Source: Lachnospiraceae bacterium C6A11 (GTDB lineage: Bacteria; Bacillota; Clostridia; Lachnospirales; Lachnospiraceae). From it: a stretch of DNA of 64,000 nt. Numbering within the stretch: position 1 is the stretch's first letter; each line of letters begins with the position of its first letter. The notes under the pieces were generated by a model. The model made no database searches, was not told where the DNA came from, and worked only from the letters and a program-made list of their open reading frames with translations. Position numbers and translations under genes: made by a program. This document shows, piece by piece, positions 42,241 to 52,120 of this stretch. The stretch spans positions 124,001 through 188,000 of the forward strand of contig JNKY01000014.1 of NCBI GenBank assembly GCA_000702245.1, given 5' to 3'.

Positions 42241-43353
42241 TTAGCGAGCCTCATCTATACATTCATATAAACGCTTTACTATATCGGCCTTCTCATAGCC
42301 CTTACCGATAAATACGACCTGGTTGCATCTGTCCCCATAGTGATCGTCCCAGTCATCCTTGATGTCCGGAAAATCAAGTACAACCTTATCAAGCTCCTCC
42401 TTCGGCCATGCGGATACCCACTCCGACAGTTCGGTTATCGATGCATTCCTTCCGGCCTGCTCAAAGAGCTGTATATGCTTCCAGTCATCCGAAAACCATA
42501 TATATCCCTTTGATCGTATAAGCACCTCCGGATAATCCTCCACCAGCTTATTAAAGGACTCCCTGTTAAACGGCTTCCTCTCCTCAAATACAAATGATGA
42601 AATACCGTATTCATCAACACAGGCCTTCTCGTCATCATGCTCACAGTTATTCAAGGCTCTTTGAACCGCACTGTAAGCCTCAACCTCTTCAAAGTCAAAA
42701 TCCTCCCGGTCAAGGATCACGTCCAGATCAACCTCACCGTTGACACACTCGATCATCTCGGCTTCCTGCTGAAGACCGCGAAGACCATCCTTCACTTCAC
42801 CAAGCTGCCCTTTATTTAAAAGGTCGGTTTTGTTCAGGATCATAAGATTACAGAATTCGATCTGATCCATGATCAGATTGATGATATCACCTTCCTCTGT
42901 GTCATCCATATCCGAAAGGCTGTGAAGGAATTCTCTGTAAATCCTGTCCACATCAACTACTGAAACGATGGTCTTAAGATATACTCTGGTGCTTTCTGTC
43001 ATTTCTTCATAGGTCAGGAAAGCTCCCGCAATTGAAGAAGGCTCACTGATGCCTGACGCCTCCACAAATATAGCTTCGATGCTTCTGTCTGCTGCCAGTC
43101 TCTCGAGCTCTGCCATAAACTCATCACGAAGCGTGCAGCAAATACAGCCATTCTGCATCTCTATCATCTCAACCTGTGCAACACGGTTTCCGGTCTTGTT
43201 CAGGATGGATGCATCTATATTTATACTTCCCATATCATTTACTATCAGGGCAATCTTACGTTTTTCCTGCTTTAAAATATTCTGCATAAGTGTAGTCTTA
43301 CCGGAACCGAGATATCCGGTTATGATCACTATCGGTACTTCTCTTGTTGTCAT
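42241..43353 (-). CDS. CobW/COG0523-type GTPase, predicted metal chaperone
   Basis: 370 residues. Walker A GYLGSGKTT (about 13-21), the metal-binding CxCC motif in NGCICCTLRDE, EASGISEPSSIA (Walker B region), and NKTD as base-recognition motif are intact. COG0523 GTPases deliver or allocate metals, often zinc, in the cytoplasm. The C-terminal domain (residues about 250-370) has acidic and His-containing stretches. AAAGGAG precedes the ATG. The promoter overlaps three Fur-family-like palindromes, so expression is likely controlled by metal. Confidence 0.9.
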   Translation of the reverse strand: MTTREVPIVIITGYLGSGKTTLMQNILKQEKRKIALIVNDMGSINIDASILNKTGNRVAQVEMIEMQNGCICCTLRDEFMAELERLAADRSIEAIFVEASGISEPSSIAGAFLTYEEMTESTRVYLKTIVSVVDVDRIYREFLHSLSDMDDTEEGDIINLIMDQIEFCNLMILNKTDLLNKGQLGEVKDGLRGLQQEAEMIECVNGEVDLDVILDREDFDFEEVEAYSAVQRALNNCEHDDEKACVDEYGISSFVFEERKPFNRESFNKLVEDYPEVLIRSKGYIWFSDDWKHIQLFEQAGRNASITELSEWVSAWPKEELDKVVLDFPDIKDDWDDHYGDRCNQVVFIGKGYEKADIVKRLYECIDEAR

Positions 43354-43380
43354 ATTCTTTCTCCTTTAAAAAAACAAAAT

Positions 43381-43446
43381 TGCAACTCAGTTGCATATTA
43401 CAACAGAGCTGCAATTTAGTCAATTACAATTTGCAAATCATTTGCA
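43381..43446 (-). promoter_or_regulatory. CobW promoter with three Fur-family-like 7-1-7 palindromes
   Basis: TTGACT (43418-43423), 17 bp, TAATAT (43395-43400) on the minus strand. TGCAACTCAGTTGCA (43381-43395) overlaps the -10 and start, TGCAAATCATTTGCA (43432-43446) lies just upstream of the -35, and a third copy matching 11 of 15 positions lies in the spacer (43399-43413). Both outer sites are perfect 7-1-7 inverted repeats. Confidence 0.7.
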
Positions 43447-43488
43447 TTTTGCTTTTAGAATTCTTATTGCCCACTATTCTTTTCAATT

Positions 43489-43523
43489 AAAAAGGCAGAG
43501 GCACTGTCTCCTCCGCCTTTTGA
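43489..43523 (-). terminator. Terminator of the ABC-F gene, copy 3 of a family
   Basis: On the minus strand AAAAGGCGGAGG and CCTCTGCCTTTTT nearly pair, followed by T5. It lies just after the ABC-F stop and resembles the hairpins at 31860 and 41978. Confidence 0.75.
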
Positions 43524-43527
43524 TAAT

Positions 43528-45087
43528 TTACAGCTTAGTTGTCCAGGCCGAGCAGTCCCAGACATCGGTTGCGATATCCTGATAGAATTCCGGCTCATGA
43601 CATACCATAAGAATACTGCCCTTATATTCCTTCAGTGCCCTCTTCAGCTCATCCTTCGCATCCTGATCCAGATGGTTGGTCGGCTCGTCAAGTACCAAAA
43701 GATTCGACTCCCTGTTTATCAGCTTACAAAGCCTAACCTTTGCCTGCTCGCCGCCCGAAAGCACCTTGCACTTACTCTCTATATGCTTGGTCGTAAGTCC
43801 GCATTTTGCCAGCGCTGAACGCACCTCGTATTGAGAAAAGCCCGGAAACTCATTCCATATTTCCTGAATACAGGTCGTATCAATATCCGCCGGCATCTCT
43901 TGTTCAAAATACCCAATTTCCAGATAATCGCCTCTGTTTGACGTACCCGAGATCGGCTTGATCAGCCCCAGAAGACTCTTCAGAAGCGTAGTCTTGCCGA
44001 TACCGTTCGATCCGGTCAGAACTATCTTGTCATTCCTCTCCATGCGGAAATTGATAGGCTTTGAAAGCGGTTCATCATATCCTATAACAAGATCGTTCGT
44101 CTCAAACAGAACCTTGCCCGAGGTTCTCGCCTCCTTAAAGTTGAACTCCGGCTTTGGCTTATCATATATCTTCTCGATAACCTCCATGTTGTCCAGCTTC
44201 TTCTGGCGCGACATGGCCATATTTCTCGTAGCAACCCTTGCTTTATTTCTCGCAACGAAATCCTTCAGCTCCGCGATCTCCTGCTGCTGCTTGTTATAGG
44301 CCGCCTCAGCTTGAGACTTCTTCATCTCATAGACCTCACGGAACTTATCGTAGTCACCCACATAGCGCTCCAGCTTATGAGTATTTCCGTCCATATGGTA
44401 AATAATATTGATAACAGAATTAAGGAACGGAATATCATGGGAAATAAGTATGAACGCATTCTCGTACTCCTGCAGATATCTCTTAAGCCAGGTTATATGC
44501 TCTTCATCCAGATAGTTTGTCGGCTCGTCCAGAAGAAGGATGTCCGGCTTCTCCAGCAGCAGCTTGCCCAGAAGTATCTTGGTCCTCTGACCGCCCGAAA
44601 GCTCAGTAACATCGCGGTCCAGCCCCAGGTCAAGCAGTCCAAGCGCTCTTGCAACCTCTTCAATCTTAGAATCTATCAGATAAAAATCATGGTTTGTGAG
44701 AAGCTCCTGAATGGTTCCAACCTCTTCCATAAGGTCGTTCATCTCATCCTCACCGGCATCTCCCATCTTCATATAAATCTCATTCATACGGTCTTCCATT
44801 GAGTAAAGCGGCTGGAAAGCACTTGCCAGAACGTCCCTTATGGTCATTCCCTTCTCAAGCTCCGCGTGCTGATCCATATAGCCGGCCTTCACATTTTTAG
44901 ACCACTCAATCTTACCCTCATCAGGCATCAGCCTGCCTGTAATGATATTCATGAAGGTGGACTTTCCCTCGCCGTTCGCGCCGATAAGCCCGATATGCTC
45001 GCCCTTCAGAAGTCTGAAGGATACATCATCAAATATCGCCCTGTCACCAAAGCCATGTGTCAAATGCTCAACATTTAAAATACTCAT
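43528..45087 (-). CDS. ABC-F family ATPase
   Basis: 519 residues with two ABC modules and no membrane helices. Module 1: GANGEGKST, ELSGGQRTK, LLLDEPTNYLD. Module 2: GSNGIGKTT, LSGGEQAK, LVLDEPTNHLD. The linker of about 80 residues is charged and helical (KKSQAEAAYNKQQQEIAELKDF). ABC-F proteins act on ribosomes as translation factors or antibiotic-protection proteins. Which type cannot be told here. AGGAG precedes ATG. It starts 14 bp after the methyltransferase-like gene and ends at a terminator. Confidence 0.93.
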   Translation of the reverse strand: MSILNVEHLTHGFGDRAIFDDVSFRLLKGEHIGLIGANGEGKSTFMNIITGRLMPDEGKIEWSKNVKAGYMDQHAELEKGMTIRDVLASAFQPLYSMEDRMNEIYMKMGDAGEDEMNDLMEEVGTIQELLTNHDFYLIDSKIEEVARALGLLDLGLDRDVTELSGGQRTKILLGKLLLEKPDILLLDEPTNYLDEEHITWLKRYLQEYENAFILISHDIPFLNSVINIIYHMDGNTHKLERYVGDYDKFREVYEMKKSQAEAAYNKQQQEIAELKDFVARNKARVATRNMAMSRQKKLDNMEVIEKIYDKPKPEFNFKEARTSGKVLFETNDLVIGYDEPLSKPINFRMERNDKIVLTGSNGIGKTTLLKSLLGLIKPISGTSNRGDYLEIGYFEQEMPADIDTTCIQEIWNEFPGFSQYEVRSALAKCGLTTKHIESKCKVLSGGEQAKVRLCKLINRESNLLVLDEPTNHLDQDAKDELKRALKEYKGSILMVCHEPEFYQDIATDVWDCSAWTTKL

Positions 45088-45101
45088 TTCAAGTCTCCTA
45101 T

Positions 45102-45965
45102 TCAGTAATTAATTATGGTTTCGGGACATATCTGGATCAGCATATCATAAGTCTTGCCTGCCGCTCTGTTAAACTCCCATATTAGATGAGTTTCTTTCGG
45201 AGCATAATACTCTCTCAGGTCTCTTATGCACTGATCTGCACCCTCAACGGGGTTGTCAGGCATGTATTCATTTCCAAATACAGCCGCCTTTGCAGCCGCT
45301 TTAAATACTACCTTATCGATGACCGGTATCACCACGTCATTCATATGCCGGACTCTGTTCTCAACCTCAGTCTCAAACCCATCCAGGCCCGGAAGATAGT
45401 CTCTGACGCTTCCAAAAAGCATCTTCAAAAACATCATCAATGTTGAGAAAAGCTGGCTGTGAACTCCGTTGCAGAGGACAACGTCCGTCGCCCCTTCCGG
45501 AAGAACTGCTTCAAGCTCTCTCTCCGATCTGATCAGCCGTCCTTCCATCTCGTCCAGAAGCTCTCTTAAACTTTCTGTAAAGAACGAGATGTCATTACCA
45601 TTAACAGCCGCTCTTGCATGAGCCATCATAGCCTCACAGAAATCTGCAATCTGCTCTTCCTCTATTCCTGTAAGAGATGCTGTTCTGCATTCCACGTTTT
45701 TCTGCATACCCTCCGGCAGAGCCGAAACTGCTTCATGCATACCGTCCGCATCCACATCCATGATAGTGACCTTATTCACTACCATCAGAAGTCTTCTCAG
45801 ATCGATATCATTACAGCGTCCGCCGCCGATTATCATCACACTCTCCGGCTTAAGGCTAAGAACCAGCTCCGTAAGATTGTTCCGGTAAGGAGCCCAGTCC
45901 TCCCATGCATTCTTCATTATGAAACTGTTTCTTATCACCTGCCGGTAAATATCATTATCTCTCAT
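45102..45965 (-). CDS. Rossmann-fold protein resembling SAM-dependent methyltransferases
   Basis: 287 residues. LKPESVMIIGGGRCNDIDLRRLL looks like motif I of a class I methyltransferase, VNKVTIMDVDADGM gives the acidic end of strand 2, and DVVLCNGVHSQLFSTLMMFL is a plausible motif IV region. The C-terminal half is helical. I cannot name the substrate. It lies 11 bp after the large surface-protein gene and 14 bp before the ABC-F gene, so all three probably form one transcript. Confidence 0.65.
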   Translation of the reverse strand: MRDNDIYRQVIRNSFIMKNAWEDWAPYRNNLTELVLSLKPESVMIIGGGRCNDIDLRRLLMVVNKVTIMDVDADGMHEAVSALPEGMQKNVECRTASLTGIEEEQIADFCEAMMAHARAAVNGNDISFFTESLRELLDEMEGRLIRSERELEAVLPEGATDVVLCNGVHSQLFSTLMMFLKMLFGSVRDYLPGLDGFETEVENRVRHMNDVVIPVIDKVVFKAAAKAAVFGNEYMPDNPVEGADQCIRDLREYYAPKETHLIWEFNRAAGKTYDMLIQICPETIINY

Positions 45966-45976
45966 CCTGTGATGCC

Positions 45977-48754
45977 TTAGTTTACTACCTTACCATCCTT
46001 GATCCTATAGTCTCTGCCGTTATAGTAAACAGTTCCGCTGTAGTTGAACTGAACCTTACCACCGCTGCAGTACCATGAACCGTATTCATTCTTGGCTATA
46101 CCATTGAAGTTGAAGTTTACCTTACCCTTCTGGATAACCCACCAGCCGTATTCGTTCTTAGCTACTGTATTTGCATCAAACTGGACTTTACCGCCCTTGC
46201 AGTACCACCAGCCGTTTGCATTCTTTGCAACACCTGTGTAGTTGAAATCAACCTTACCGTTTGTTATCTTCCACCAGCCGTTGCTGTTCTTCTCAACTGA
46301 GTTCACAAACTGAACCTTGCCGCCCTTTACGAACCACCAGCCGCTTTGGCCGTTAACAGTTCCCTTCATGACATCATTCTTGCCGAAGTCAACCTTACCG
46401 CCTCTGCAATACCACCAGCCGTTCGCATTCTTTGCAAAACCGTTGTAGTTGAAGTTGACCTTGCCCTTCTGGATGACCCACCAGCCGTTTGCATTCTTCT
46501 CAACCGAATCAACAAACTGAACCTTGCCGCCGCTGACGAACCACCATGCTGTCTGTCCGTTCACTGTTCCTTTGATAACGTTCTTCTTATTGAAGTCAAC
46601 CTTACCATTCTTTACATACCACCAGCCATTTGCATTCTTTGCAAAACCGGTGAAACCGAAATTAACCTTACCATTCTGGATGACCCACCAGCCATTTTCG
46701 TTCTTTTCTACCGAATTAACGTACTGAACCTGACCATTCTTTACGTAGTACCAGTCGCCGCCGAACTTTGCAACGCCTGTATAATTCTTGTTAAAGGCGC
46801 TGACTGCAACCTTCTTACTCTCTGTACACTTCTTGCCATTTACCGTAACAGAAGCCGTATATGTTGCAGAGCCTTCTTTTGTAAGTGTAGGCGCTATCGT
46901 AGTCTTGCTTGTAACAGTTGCATTTATAACCATCACATGATTCTTATCATTTGTAGCCGAAAACTTAACAGTTGCATTGCCGTTACCGTCCCAGCTGAAG
47001 GTCGGATTGTTATAATCATAAGAAATATGAGTTGCACTGCTTGAAATAGGTATATTTGTTGATGTTGATATGCCGTTTTCTGCGAAGAGTCTCTTCATTA
47101 TGGTAATGAAATCAGACTTTGTCACTCTGCCGTAAGGATCTATCCTCTGCTCTGATTTCGGAGCACCGGCCTTGCCCTTACCTTCCATGATATTCAAGGT
47201 TGCAGACCAGCAGACTGCCTCCCAGTGATCATAGTCAACATCATAATAATCAATATATTCATCACTTCGACCGAAATCGATAGAACGCTTATAGCCCTTG
47301 TATTCCGAATATCTCATGAGCATAAATACAAGATCCTGTCTTGTGATCCACTCGCCGATACCGAAATTATCGGAGGTAACGTTTGGATAACCCATACAGA
47401 GGCTGTATTTCTCACCCCAGAGTAGTGCGTTTGTATACCATGCACCGGACTTCACGTCCTTAAATCTGCTCTTAAGTCCGCTTACGCTTGGCTTACCTGC
47501 GAGTTCATACAGAGTCTGAACAACAGTCTCTCTTGTGAGAAGATCCTTCTCAGATACTCCCGAATCCAGATCCGAATAAGTGATATATCCTGTACTGACT
47601 ATTCCGCTGGCTTTTGTACCAACAGTCACACCGTCATTGATCCAGATATAATATGCGTTGTCGTCGCTGGTAGAAACATCTCCGCCGTAGTTGATGGTCC
47701 ATGACTGTCCGAACCACTCCTGTTCATGCTTACCTTCCTTATAGGTCTTAAGGAGGAACGGATTGTTTCCGATATCCAGCTTTGTGAAATTATTTATGGC
47801 AGCCTGCAGATAACGAAGCTGAGGATTCTTGCTGATATCCAGTGAGCTTAGCTGATTGTCCTCGCAGTTAAGGACAGCAAGCTTTGGATTGTGTGTAAGA
47901 TCAAGCTTCTTCAGATCATTGTAGCTGCAGATAAGCTTGTTAAGCTCAGGATTTTGGGTTACATCGACGCTGGTAGCATCATTACTTGCACAGTTATAAT
48001 ACTGAAGTCCCTTACACTTACTTACATCTATACTTTTGAGTCCCGGATTGTCCCAGACATCCAGTCTCTTCATAAGAGTATTATGAGTTACATCGAGACT
48101 CTTCAGGTGATTACTGAAGGCATCAAGATGCTGGAGCTTCGGATTCTTGCTTACATCCAGCGAAGTCAGTTCGCAGGTTCCGCAGGTCAGATGCTCAAGC
48201 TCCGGATTCTTACTAAGATCAAGCTTTGTAATAGGATTGGTATTACACTCGATGAATGCCATCTTTGGATTATGTGTCACATCAAGAGCCGTGAGCTTAC
48301 AATCAAAGCAATAAACCCATACAAGCTCCGAATTCTTGCTAAGATCAAGCTTTGTAAGCGGATTGCCCGAACACCACAGTCCGCGCAGGTCCGTATTCTT
48401 TGAAACATCCAGGCTGGAAATATTATTGTCCTTGCACCAGAGTCCCTGGAGATCAACAAAATACTCCACACCCTTCAGGGAGCTGATATTCTTTCCTTCA
48501 CAGTAAATATTCAGCGTAAGCCCTATCTCATTTGCATCCAGAGTACCGTTTCCATCACGGTCATAGTCTCTTCCGGAGATTATCGATCTAAAATTTGCAT
48601 CCGGAAAATTCGTCGAATTGATCTTGACCGGCTGTATCGAAGCGGCTGAAACCTCCTTCGTTTTACCGGGAGACGGCAGGATTCCACTGCCTATAGTCAT
48701 CATCATTGCGAGGCATCCCGTAACAACTCTGGAAGCTATCCCTTTCTTCTTCAT
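45977..48754 (-). CDS. Large surface protein: LRR, SLH and WG-type repeats
   Basis: 925 residues. Signal peptide (1-37, hydrophobic [15 protein letters not shown]). An EF-hand-like calcium loop [12 protein letters not shown] (65-76) precedes about a dozen leucine-rich repeats of the L-x-x-LDVSKNP type (about 85-330). A segment resembling S-layer homology domains follows (about 400-560, [30 protein letters not shown]). An Ig-like stretch precedes the C-terminus, which has about 12 repeats of roughly 22 residues (GWW-x-x-x-x-GKVxF). It is likely exported and cell-wall attached, possibly an adhesin. The start has its own promoter and a leader of about 120 nt. Confidence 0.88.
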   Translation of the reverse strand: MKKKGIASRVVTGCLAMMMTIGSGILPSPGKTKEVSAASIQPVKINSTNFPDANFRSIISGRDYDRDGNGTLDANEIGLTLNIYCEGKNISSLKGVEYFVDLQGLWCKDNNISSLDVSKNTDLRGLWCSGNPLTKLDLSKNSELVWVYCFDCKLTALDVTHNPKMAFIECNTNPITKLDLSKNPELEHLTCGTCELTSLDVSKNPKLQHLDAFSNHLKSLDVTHNTLMKRLDVWDNPGLKSIDVSKCKGLQYYNCASNDATSVDVTQNPELNKLICSYNDLKKLDLTHNPKLAVLNCEDNQLSSLDISKNPQLRYLQAAINNFTKLDIGNNPFLLKTYKEGKHEQEWFGQSWTINYGGDVSTSDDNAYYIWINDGVTVGTKASGIVSTGYITYSDLDSGVSEKDLLTRETVVQTLYELAGKPSVSGLKSRFKDVKSGAWYTNALLWGEKYSLCMGYPNVTSDNFGIGEWITRQDLVFMLMRYSEYKGYKRSIDFGRSDEYIDYYDVDYDHWEAVCWSATLNIMEGKGKAGAPKSEQRIDPYGRVTKSDFITIMKRLFAENGISTSTNIPISSSATHISYDYNNPTFSWDGNGNATVKFSATNDKNHVMVINATVTSKTTIAPTLTKEGSATYTASVTVNGKKCTESKKVAVSAFNKNYTGVAKFGGDWYYVKNGQVQYVNSVEKNENGWWVIQNGKVNFGFTGFAKNANGWWYVKNGKVDFNKKNVIKGTVNGQTAWWFVSGGKVQFVDSVEKNANGWWVIQKGKVNFNYNGFAKNANGWWYCRGGKVDFGKNDVMKGTVNGQSGWWFVKGGKVQFVNSVEKNSNGWWKITNGKVDFNYTGVAKNANGWWYCKGGKVQFDANTVAKNEYGWWVIQKGKVNFNFNGIAKNEYGSWYCSGGKVQFNYSGTVYYNGRDYRIKDGKVVN

Positions 48755-48832
48755 ATTTCTTACTTCCCTTCTATTAGCACATCGCCGTTCTACGGCAGTT
48801 TAGATAAGCAACGTCAAACAAATCCCCTCTCA

Positions 48833-48859
48833 CACCCTTTGAATATCATACAAAAGGTG
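48833..48859 (-). other. Leader hairpin ahead of the surface-protein gene
   Basis: CACCCTTTG and CAAAAGGTG pair (one mismatch) around a 9-nt loop, within the 120-nt untranslated leader. No known riboswitch fold could be recognised. Confidence 0.35.
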
Positions 48860-48883
48860 CGATCTGTTTATACCGCTACGGAT

Positions 48884-48913
48884 AATATAACAACACTCCG
48901 CAAATATTGTCAA
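48884..48913 (-). promoter_or_regulatory. Promoter of the surface-protein operon
   Basis: TTGACA (48908-48913, perfect), 18 bp, TATATT (48884-48889) on the minus strand. It serves the large surface-protein gene and probably the two genes after it. Confidence 0.7.
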
Positions 48914-48942
48914 CAAATCATAATTCCGACCTAATAATTATT

Positions 48943-50142
48943 TTATTTATCAAATACAGCCTTAAGTTCTTCAAAACCGTCTCTGTTCTTTTTATTCATA
49001 TTTTTCACGATTTTCTCAAGCTCATCTCTCTCCTCAAGAGTTCCGGAAATGCCCTTACTCATCAGTCTCTCGCTGAGCTTTGCCGCGTAATCGTAGTCGC
49101 TTGTATATTTTTCTGCCCACGCATCGGTGTCATCCATGGAATCATCGAAAAGCCTGATCTTCTCGCCACCCTTTACAGTGAGCTCAACCTGAACCGCATT
49201 GTCATATTCATACACTCTGAAGCTTTCAACCTCATCAATAGTGTAATCGGTAGACTTTCCGGCCTTCTTAACCGTGAAGCTGTCCTCTCTTATTGTCACA
49301 TTGTCCTTTGAGGCCGTCATAACAAACATTACGATTCCGCCAATAGCTGCTGCCGCAAAAAATACAGCTATGATATGTCTCATGAGGGCCGACAGAAGAT
49401 GATAGCTTCCGTCAAGGATAAGATAGATAAATACAGCCGTAGCGATGAGTGCCACTGCCATATATGCATCTGCACCACTGCTCACTCTTACCACTTCATC
49501 ATTTGATATATCCTTCATGACGATATTTGAAGATACGATCGATATGATGAGTATCACCAGCATGAGCGCCGCTGCAATTCCTGCAACCAGCTTGATCAGA
49601 TTGAACAGCCCTCTGCTGAGCGCCTTCAGTACCGCCACTATTCTTCTTTCCTCGTGAGTAAGAAGGTATTTAAATACACTTCTTGCGATATAATTCACCG
49701 CCGCAGGGATTATAAGCACAAGTCCCGAAATGATCAGCGCATCACTCACCTTATGAATCTTCGCAAATATAAATACTATATTTATAGCCAACGACACCAG
49801 CTGTAGCGGCAGAAGTCTCCTCAAGATACCGTTAAAATATGCATCCACATCAAAGCTGTGAGCCTTCATGATCCTGACCAGCGAGCCGTCTCCTCTTACA
49901 GTCTCTGACATATAAACCTTCAAATCTCCTGCGCCTCTATAGATAGTAAGGTAGTTGATCATATGGTCAAGCACAGCCATAAATACCAGTGCCGCGCCAA
50001 ATACTGTGTAGCCGACTCCTGTAGTAAGCTGCTCTACTTTACCATCCTTGCATGTGAAGATGAAAAGTCCCAGCAGCCACAGAAGATCCCAGCCGATCCT
50101 TCTTTTATTCTGTTCTCTTATATATTTTATAAAATCATTCAT
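48943..50142 (-). CDS. Membrane protein of the GntR-linked ABC operon
   Basis: 399 residues with about eight helices (between residues 20 and 285) and a soluble C-terminal part (SFTVKKAGKSTDYTIDEVESFRVYE, a small beta domain, and a final charged helix). It is 17 bp after an ABC ATPase gene and probably the transmembrane partner of that ATPase, perhaps an ABC-2-like exporter permease. No substrate motif is visible. AGGGG precedes the ATG. Confidence 0.75.
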   Translation of the reverse strand: MNDFIKYIREQNKRRIGWDLLWLLGLFIFTCKDGKVEQLTTGVGYTVFGAALVFMAVLDHMINYLTIYRGAGDLKVYMSETVRGDGSLVRIMKAHSFDVDAYFNGILRRLLPLQLVSLAINIVFIFAKIHKVSDALIISGLVLIIPAAVNYIARSVFKYLLTHEERRIVAVLKALSRGLFNLIKLVAGIAAALMLVILIISIVSSNIVMKDISNDEVVRVSSGADAYMAVALIATAVFIYLILDGSYHLLSALMRHIIAVFFAAAAIGGIVMFVMTASKDNVTIREDSFTVKKAGKSTDYTIDEVESFRVYEYDNAVQVELTVKGGEKIRLFDDSMDDTDAWAEKYTSDYDYAAKLSERLMSKGISGTLEERDELEKIVKNMNKKNRDGFEELKAVFDK

Positions 50143-50159
50143 ATTATTCCCCTGTCAAT

Positions 50160-50879
50160 TTACTTTGAAAACAACTCTCTCAGCTCAGTCTTGCCTTCCT
50201 TTTCCAGCACCTCGTATCTGTCGCCGGCCTTCACTATCTCGCCCTTCTTCATAAGAATGATATAGTCCACCATATCAGTCACTTCGTCTATCAGATGCGT
50301 GCTAATTATCAGTGACATATTATTCTCAGCCACCGCATCCTGAAGTATCTCAAGTATTTCCATCTTAAATACAGGATCCAGATTGGCAAGAGGCTCATCA
50401 AGTATCATCAGCTTAGGCCTTTTCGCCAGATTGAAGGCTATCTCTGCCTTTACCTTCTGTCCCTTCGATAGCTTACCGTAGCTCTTATCTAGCTCAGACT
50501 TAAGTCCGGCCCTGGCTATCAGCTTGTCAAAATACTCTCTGTCGAACGTCGGATAAAGTGTTGAAAGCATTTTTACATTTTCACCCAGCGGCATATTTAG
50601 AGCGCACCACTCTTCACCTGTAAACGATGCCTCCGCATGGTATTTCACCAGCTCCTTATGCTTTATCCTTCCGCCCGAAAGAATATCATGACCGTTCCAG
50701 CTGATACTTCCCGAATCACCTGTCAACATCCCATACATCAGCTTCATAAAGGTTGTCTTGCCGCTGCCGTTCTCCCCAAGAAGGCAGTAAATATACCCCG
50801 GCTCGACGGAGAGACTGAGCCTGTCGACCTTGAAATTTCCCCTTTTATACCTAAAACTTACATCTTTAATCCCCAGCAT
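50160..50879 (-). CDS. ABC transporter ATP-binding protein
   Basis: 239 residues. Walker A GENGSGKTT, signature LSKGQ, Walker B LMILDEPLANLD and the switch His in STHLIDE are present. It powers transport with its membrane partner downstream. I chose ATG 50879, 8 nt after AAAGG. The open frame extends 10 codons upstream without a good site. It is in a five-gene unit with GntR and a second ATPase. The pattern of GntR plus two ATPases matches YtrA-type systems. Confidence 0.9.
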   Translation of the reverse strand: MLGIKDVSFRYKRGNFKVDRLSLSVEPGYIYCLLGENGSGKTTFMKLMYGMLTGDSGSISWNGHDILSGGRIKHKELVKYHAEASFTGEEWCALNMPLGENVKMLSTLYPTFDREYFDKLIARAGLKSELDKSYGKLSKGQKVKAEIAFNLAKRPKLMILDEPLANLDPVFKMEILEILQDAVAENNMSLIISTHLIDEVTDMVDYIILMKKGEIVKAGDRYEVLEKEGKTELRELFSK

Positions 50880-50989
50880 ATTTTTAACCTTTCTACTATG
50901 TAATTCCATATCTTCGGATACATTCTCTCTGTATCACCCTTCAATCCTTCACTCTGTCCGGACATATTCTCTTTGATTTACCCGGCTCA

Positions 50990-51358
50990 TTAATCCCACA
51001 GTATCCTGATCATATCCACTGCTTCGTCCACATTCATTCCGGACGCCTTGGCTTCCTCTATCCATCCGGTCAGCTTCTCCTCAAGTCCGAGTGTCTTCTT
51101 CTCCTTCAAATACTGAAGATCCGGATTATCAACATAGAAGCCCTTACCCTGAACCGAGTAGATCATTCCTTCTTTCTCCAGATCCTCATAGGCTCTTTTG
51201 ATAGTGATAACACTTATCCTAAGGTCTGCCGCGAGCCCTCTTATCGACGGTAGCGGCTCACCCTCTTTAAGCTCACCCCTCACTATCATATCCTTAAAGG
51301 CTCTTTCGATCTGTTCATATATAGGTATGCCGCTTTTTGTATTTATACTTATATTCAT
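50990..51358 (-). CDS. GntR family regulator, YtrA-like
   Basis: 122 residues. The winged helix N-terminus is typical: IPIYEQIERAFKDMIVRGELKEGEPLPSIRGLAADLRISVITIKRAYEDLEKEGM. The short C-terminal helical part lacks a large ligand domain, as in the YtrA subfamily. GGAGG is close to the ATG. It sits in the middle of the ABC operon and probably controls it. The ligand is unknown. Confidence 0.9.
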   Translation of the reverse strand: MNISINTKSGIPIYEQIERAFKDMIVRGELKEGEPLPSIRGLAADLRISVITIKRAYEDLEKEGMIYSVQGKGFYVDNPDLQYLKEKKTLGLEEKLTGWIEEAKASGMNVDEAVDMIRILWD

Positions 51359-51367
51359 AGCCGCCTC

Positions 51368-52039
51368 CTATTCTTCAGCCGGACGATAATCATATGTCCC
51401 AAGCTTACTTCTCTCGATCAACACATTAATTACCAGCAGAACTGCCGCTCCCAGCAGTATTGCCGCATGCATCCACTGCGGTCCTTCCTTAAGCAGCCCC
51501 TTCGCCTTCTGCGCACTCATCATTATAACGATAGCATATGTAAAGAAGATGACGTGAGGGATGGTCTGAATAAATATCTTATATACAGCCTTCGGTAAAA
51601 GAGTCCTGACTCCTCCGTTTTCCCTTGCCTCACTGATCGCGTCCAGCATCAGTTCATAAGCATAAACCATAAGGAGAATAAAGAATGCCGCCTCGATCAG
51701 TAGCAGTTTCCTCGAAACATGATCATGGAAGCCGTACCAGCCGTTCTTTCCTGCAAAATAGATATATACTCTTCCGACCATTCCTATAAGCAGATATCTC
51801 AGCCAAACATTCCGGATCTTCATCTTCTTTTTACCGATTACTTCCTTCTCTGACAGTGGAAGCATATGCTCCATCTCCGTTGACTGCACGAAGCCTACCG
51901 AAAATGCACTTCCGAAAAGGATTATGAACCACTGCATCCTTCCGGCTACGATCATCAAAAATACAAAAAGCAGTCTCGCCAGCCAGAGTATCGGATTGTA
52001 TTTAAAACTTATTCTTTCTCTTCTGAAATAATCTTTCAT
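51368..52039 (-). CDS. Membrane protein of the ABC operon
   Basis: 223 residues with about five or six helices (between 15 and 205), beginning with a basic loop (MKDYFRRERISFKYN). It lies between the first ATPase gene and GntR. It is probably the transmembrane partner of the upstream ATPase, with no recognisable substrate motif. AAAGG precedes the ATG. Confidence 0.75.
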   Translation of the reverse strand: MKDYFRRERISFKYNPILWLARLLFVFLMIVAGRMQWFIILFGSAFSVGFVQSTEMEHMLPLSEKEVIGKKKMKIRNVWLRYLLIGMVGRVYIYFAGKNGWYGFHDHVSRKLLLIEAAFFILLMVYAYELMLDAISEARENGGVRTLLPKAVYKIFIQTIPHVIFFTYAIVIMMSAQKAKGLLKEGPQWMHAAILLGAAVLLVINVLIERSKLGTYDYRPAEE

Positions 52040-52120
52040 CTTTACAGCCTTTCTATTACTTTGATCTTCCGTGATAGATCATCCGGTTATTTGATCCACA
52101 CCACGTGATCGATCATCCAA

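Noticed and set aside
46000-46750. Tandem DNA repeats as a possible CRISPR or satellite
   Set aside because: They encode the WG-type protein repeats of the surface protein and have no spacer structure.
48755-48880. c-di-GMP or other riboswitch in the leader of the surface-protein gene
   Set aside because: Only one imperfect hairpin is visible. The conserved core sequences of c-di-GMP aptamers are not present.
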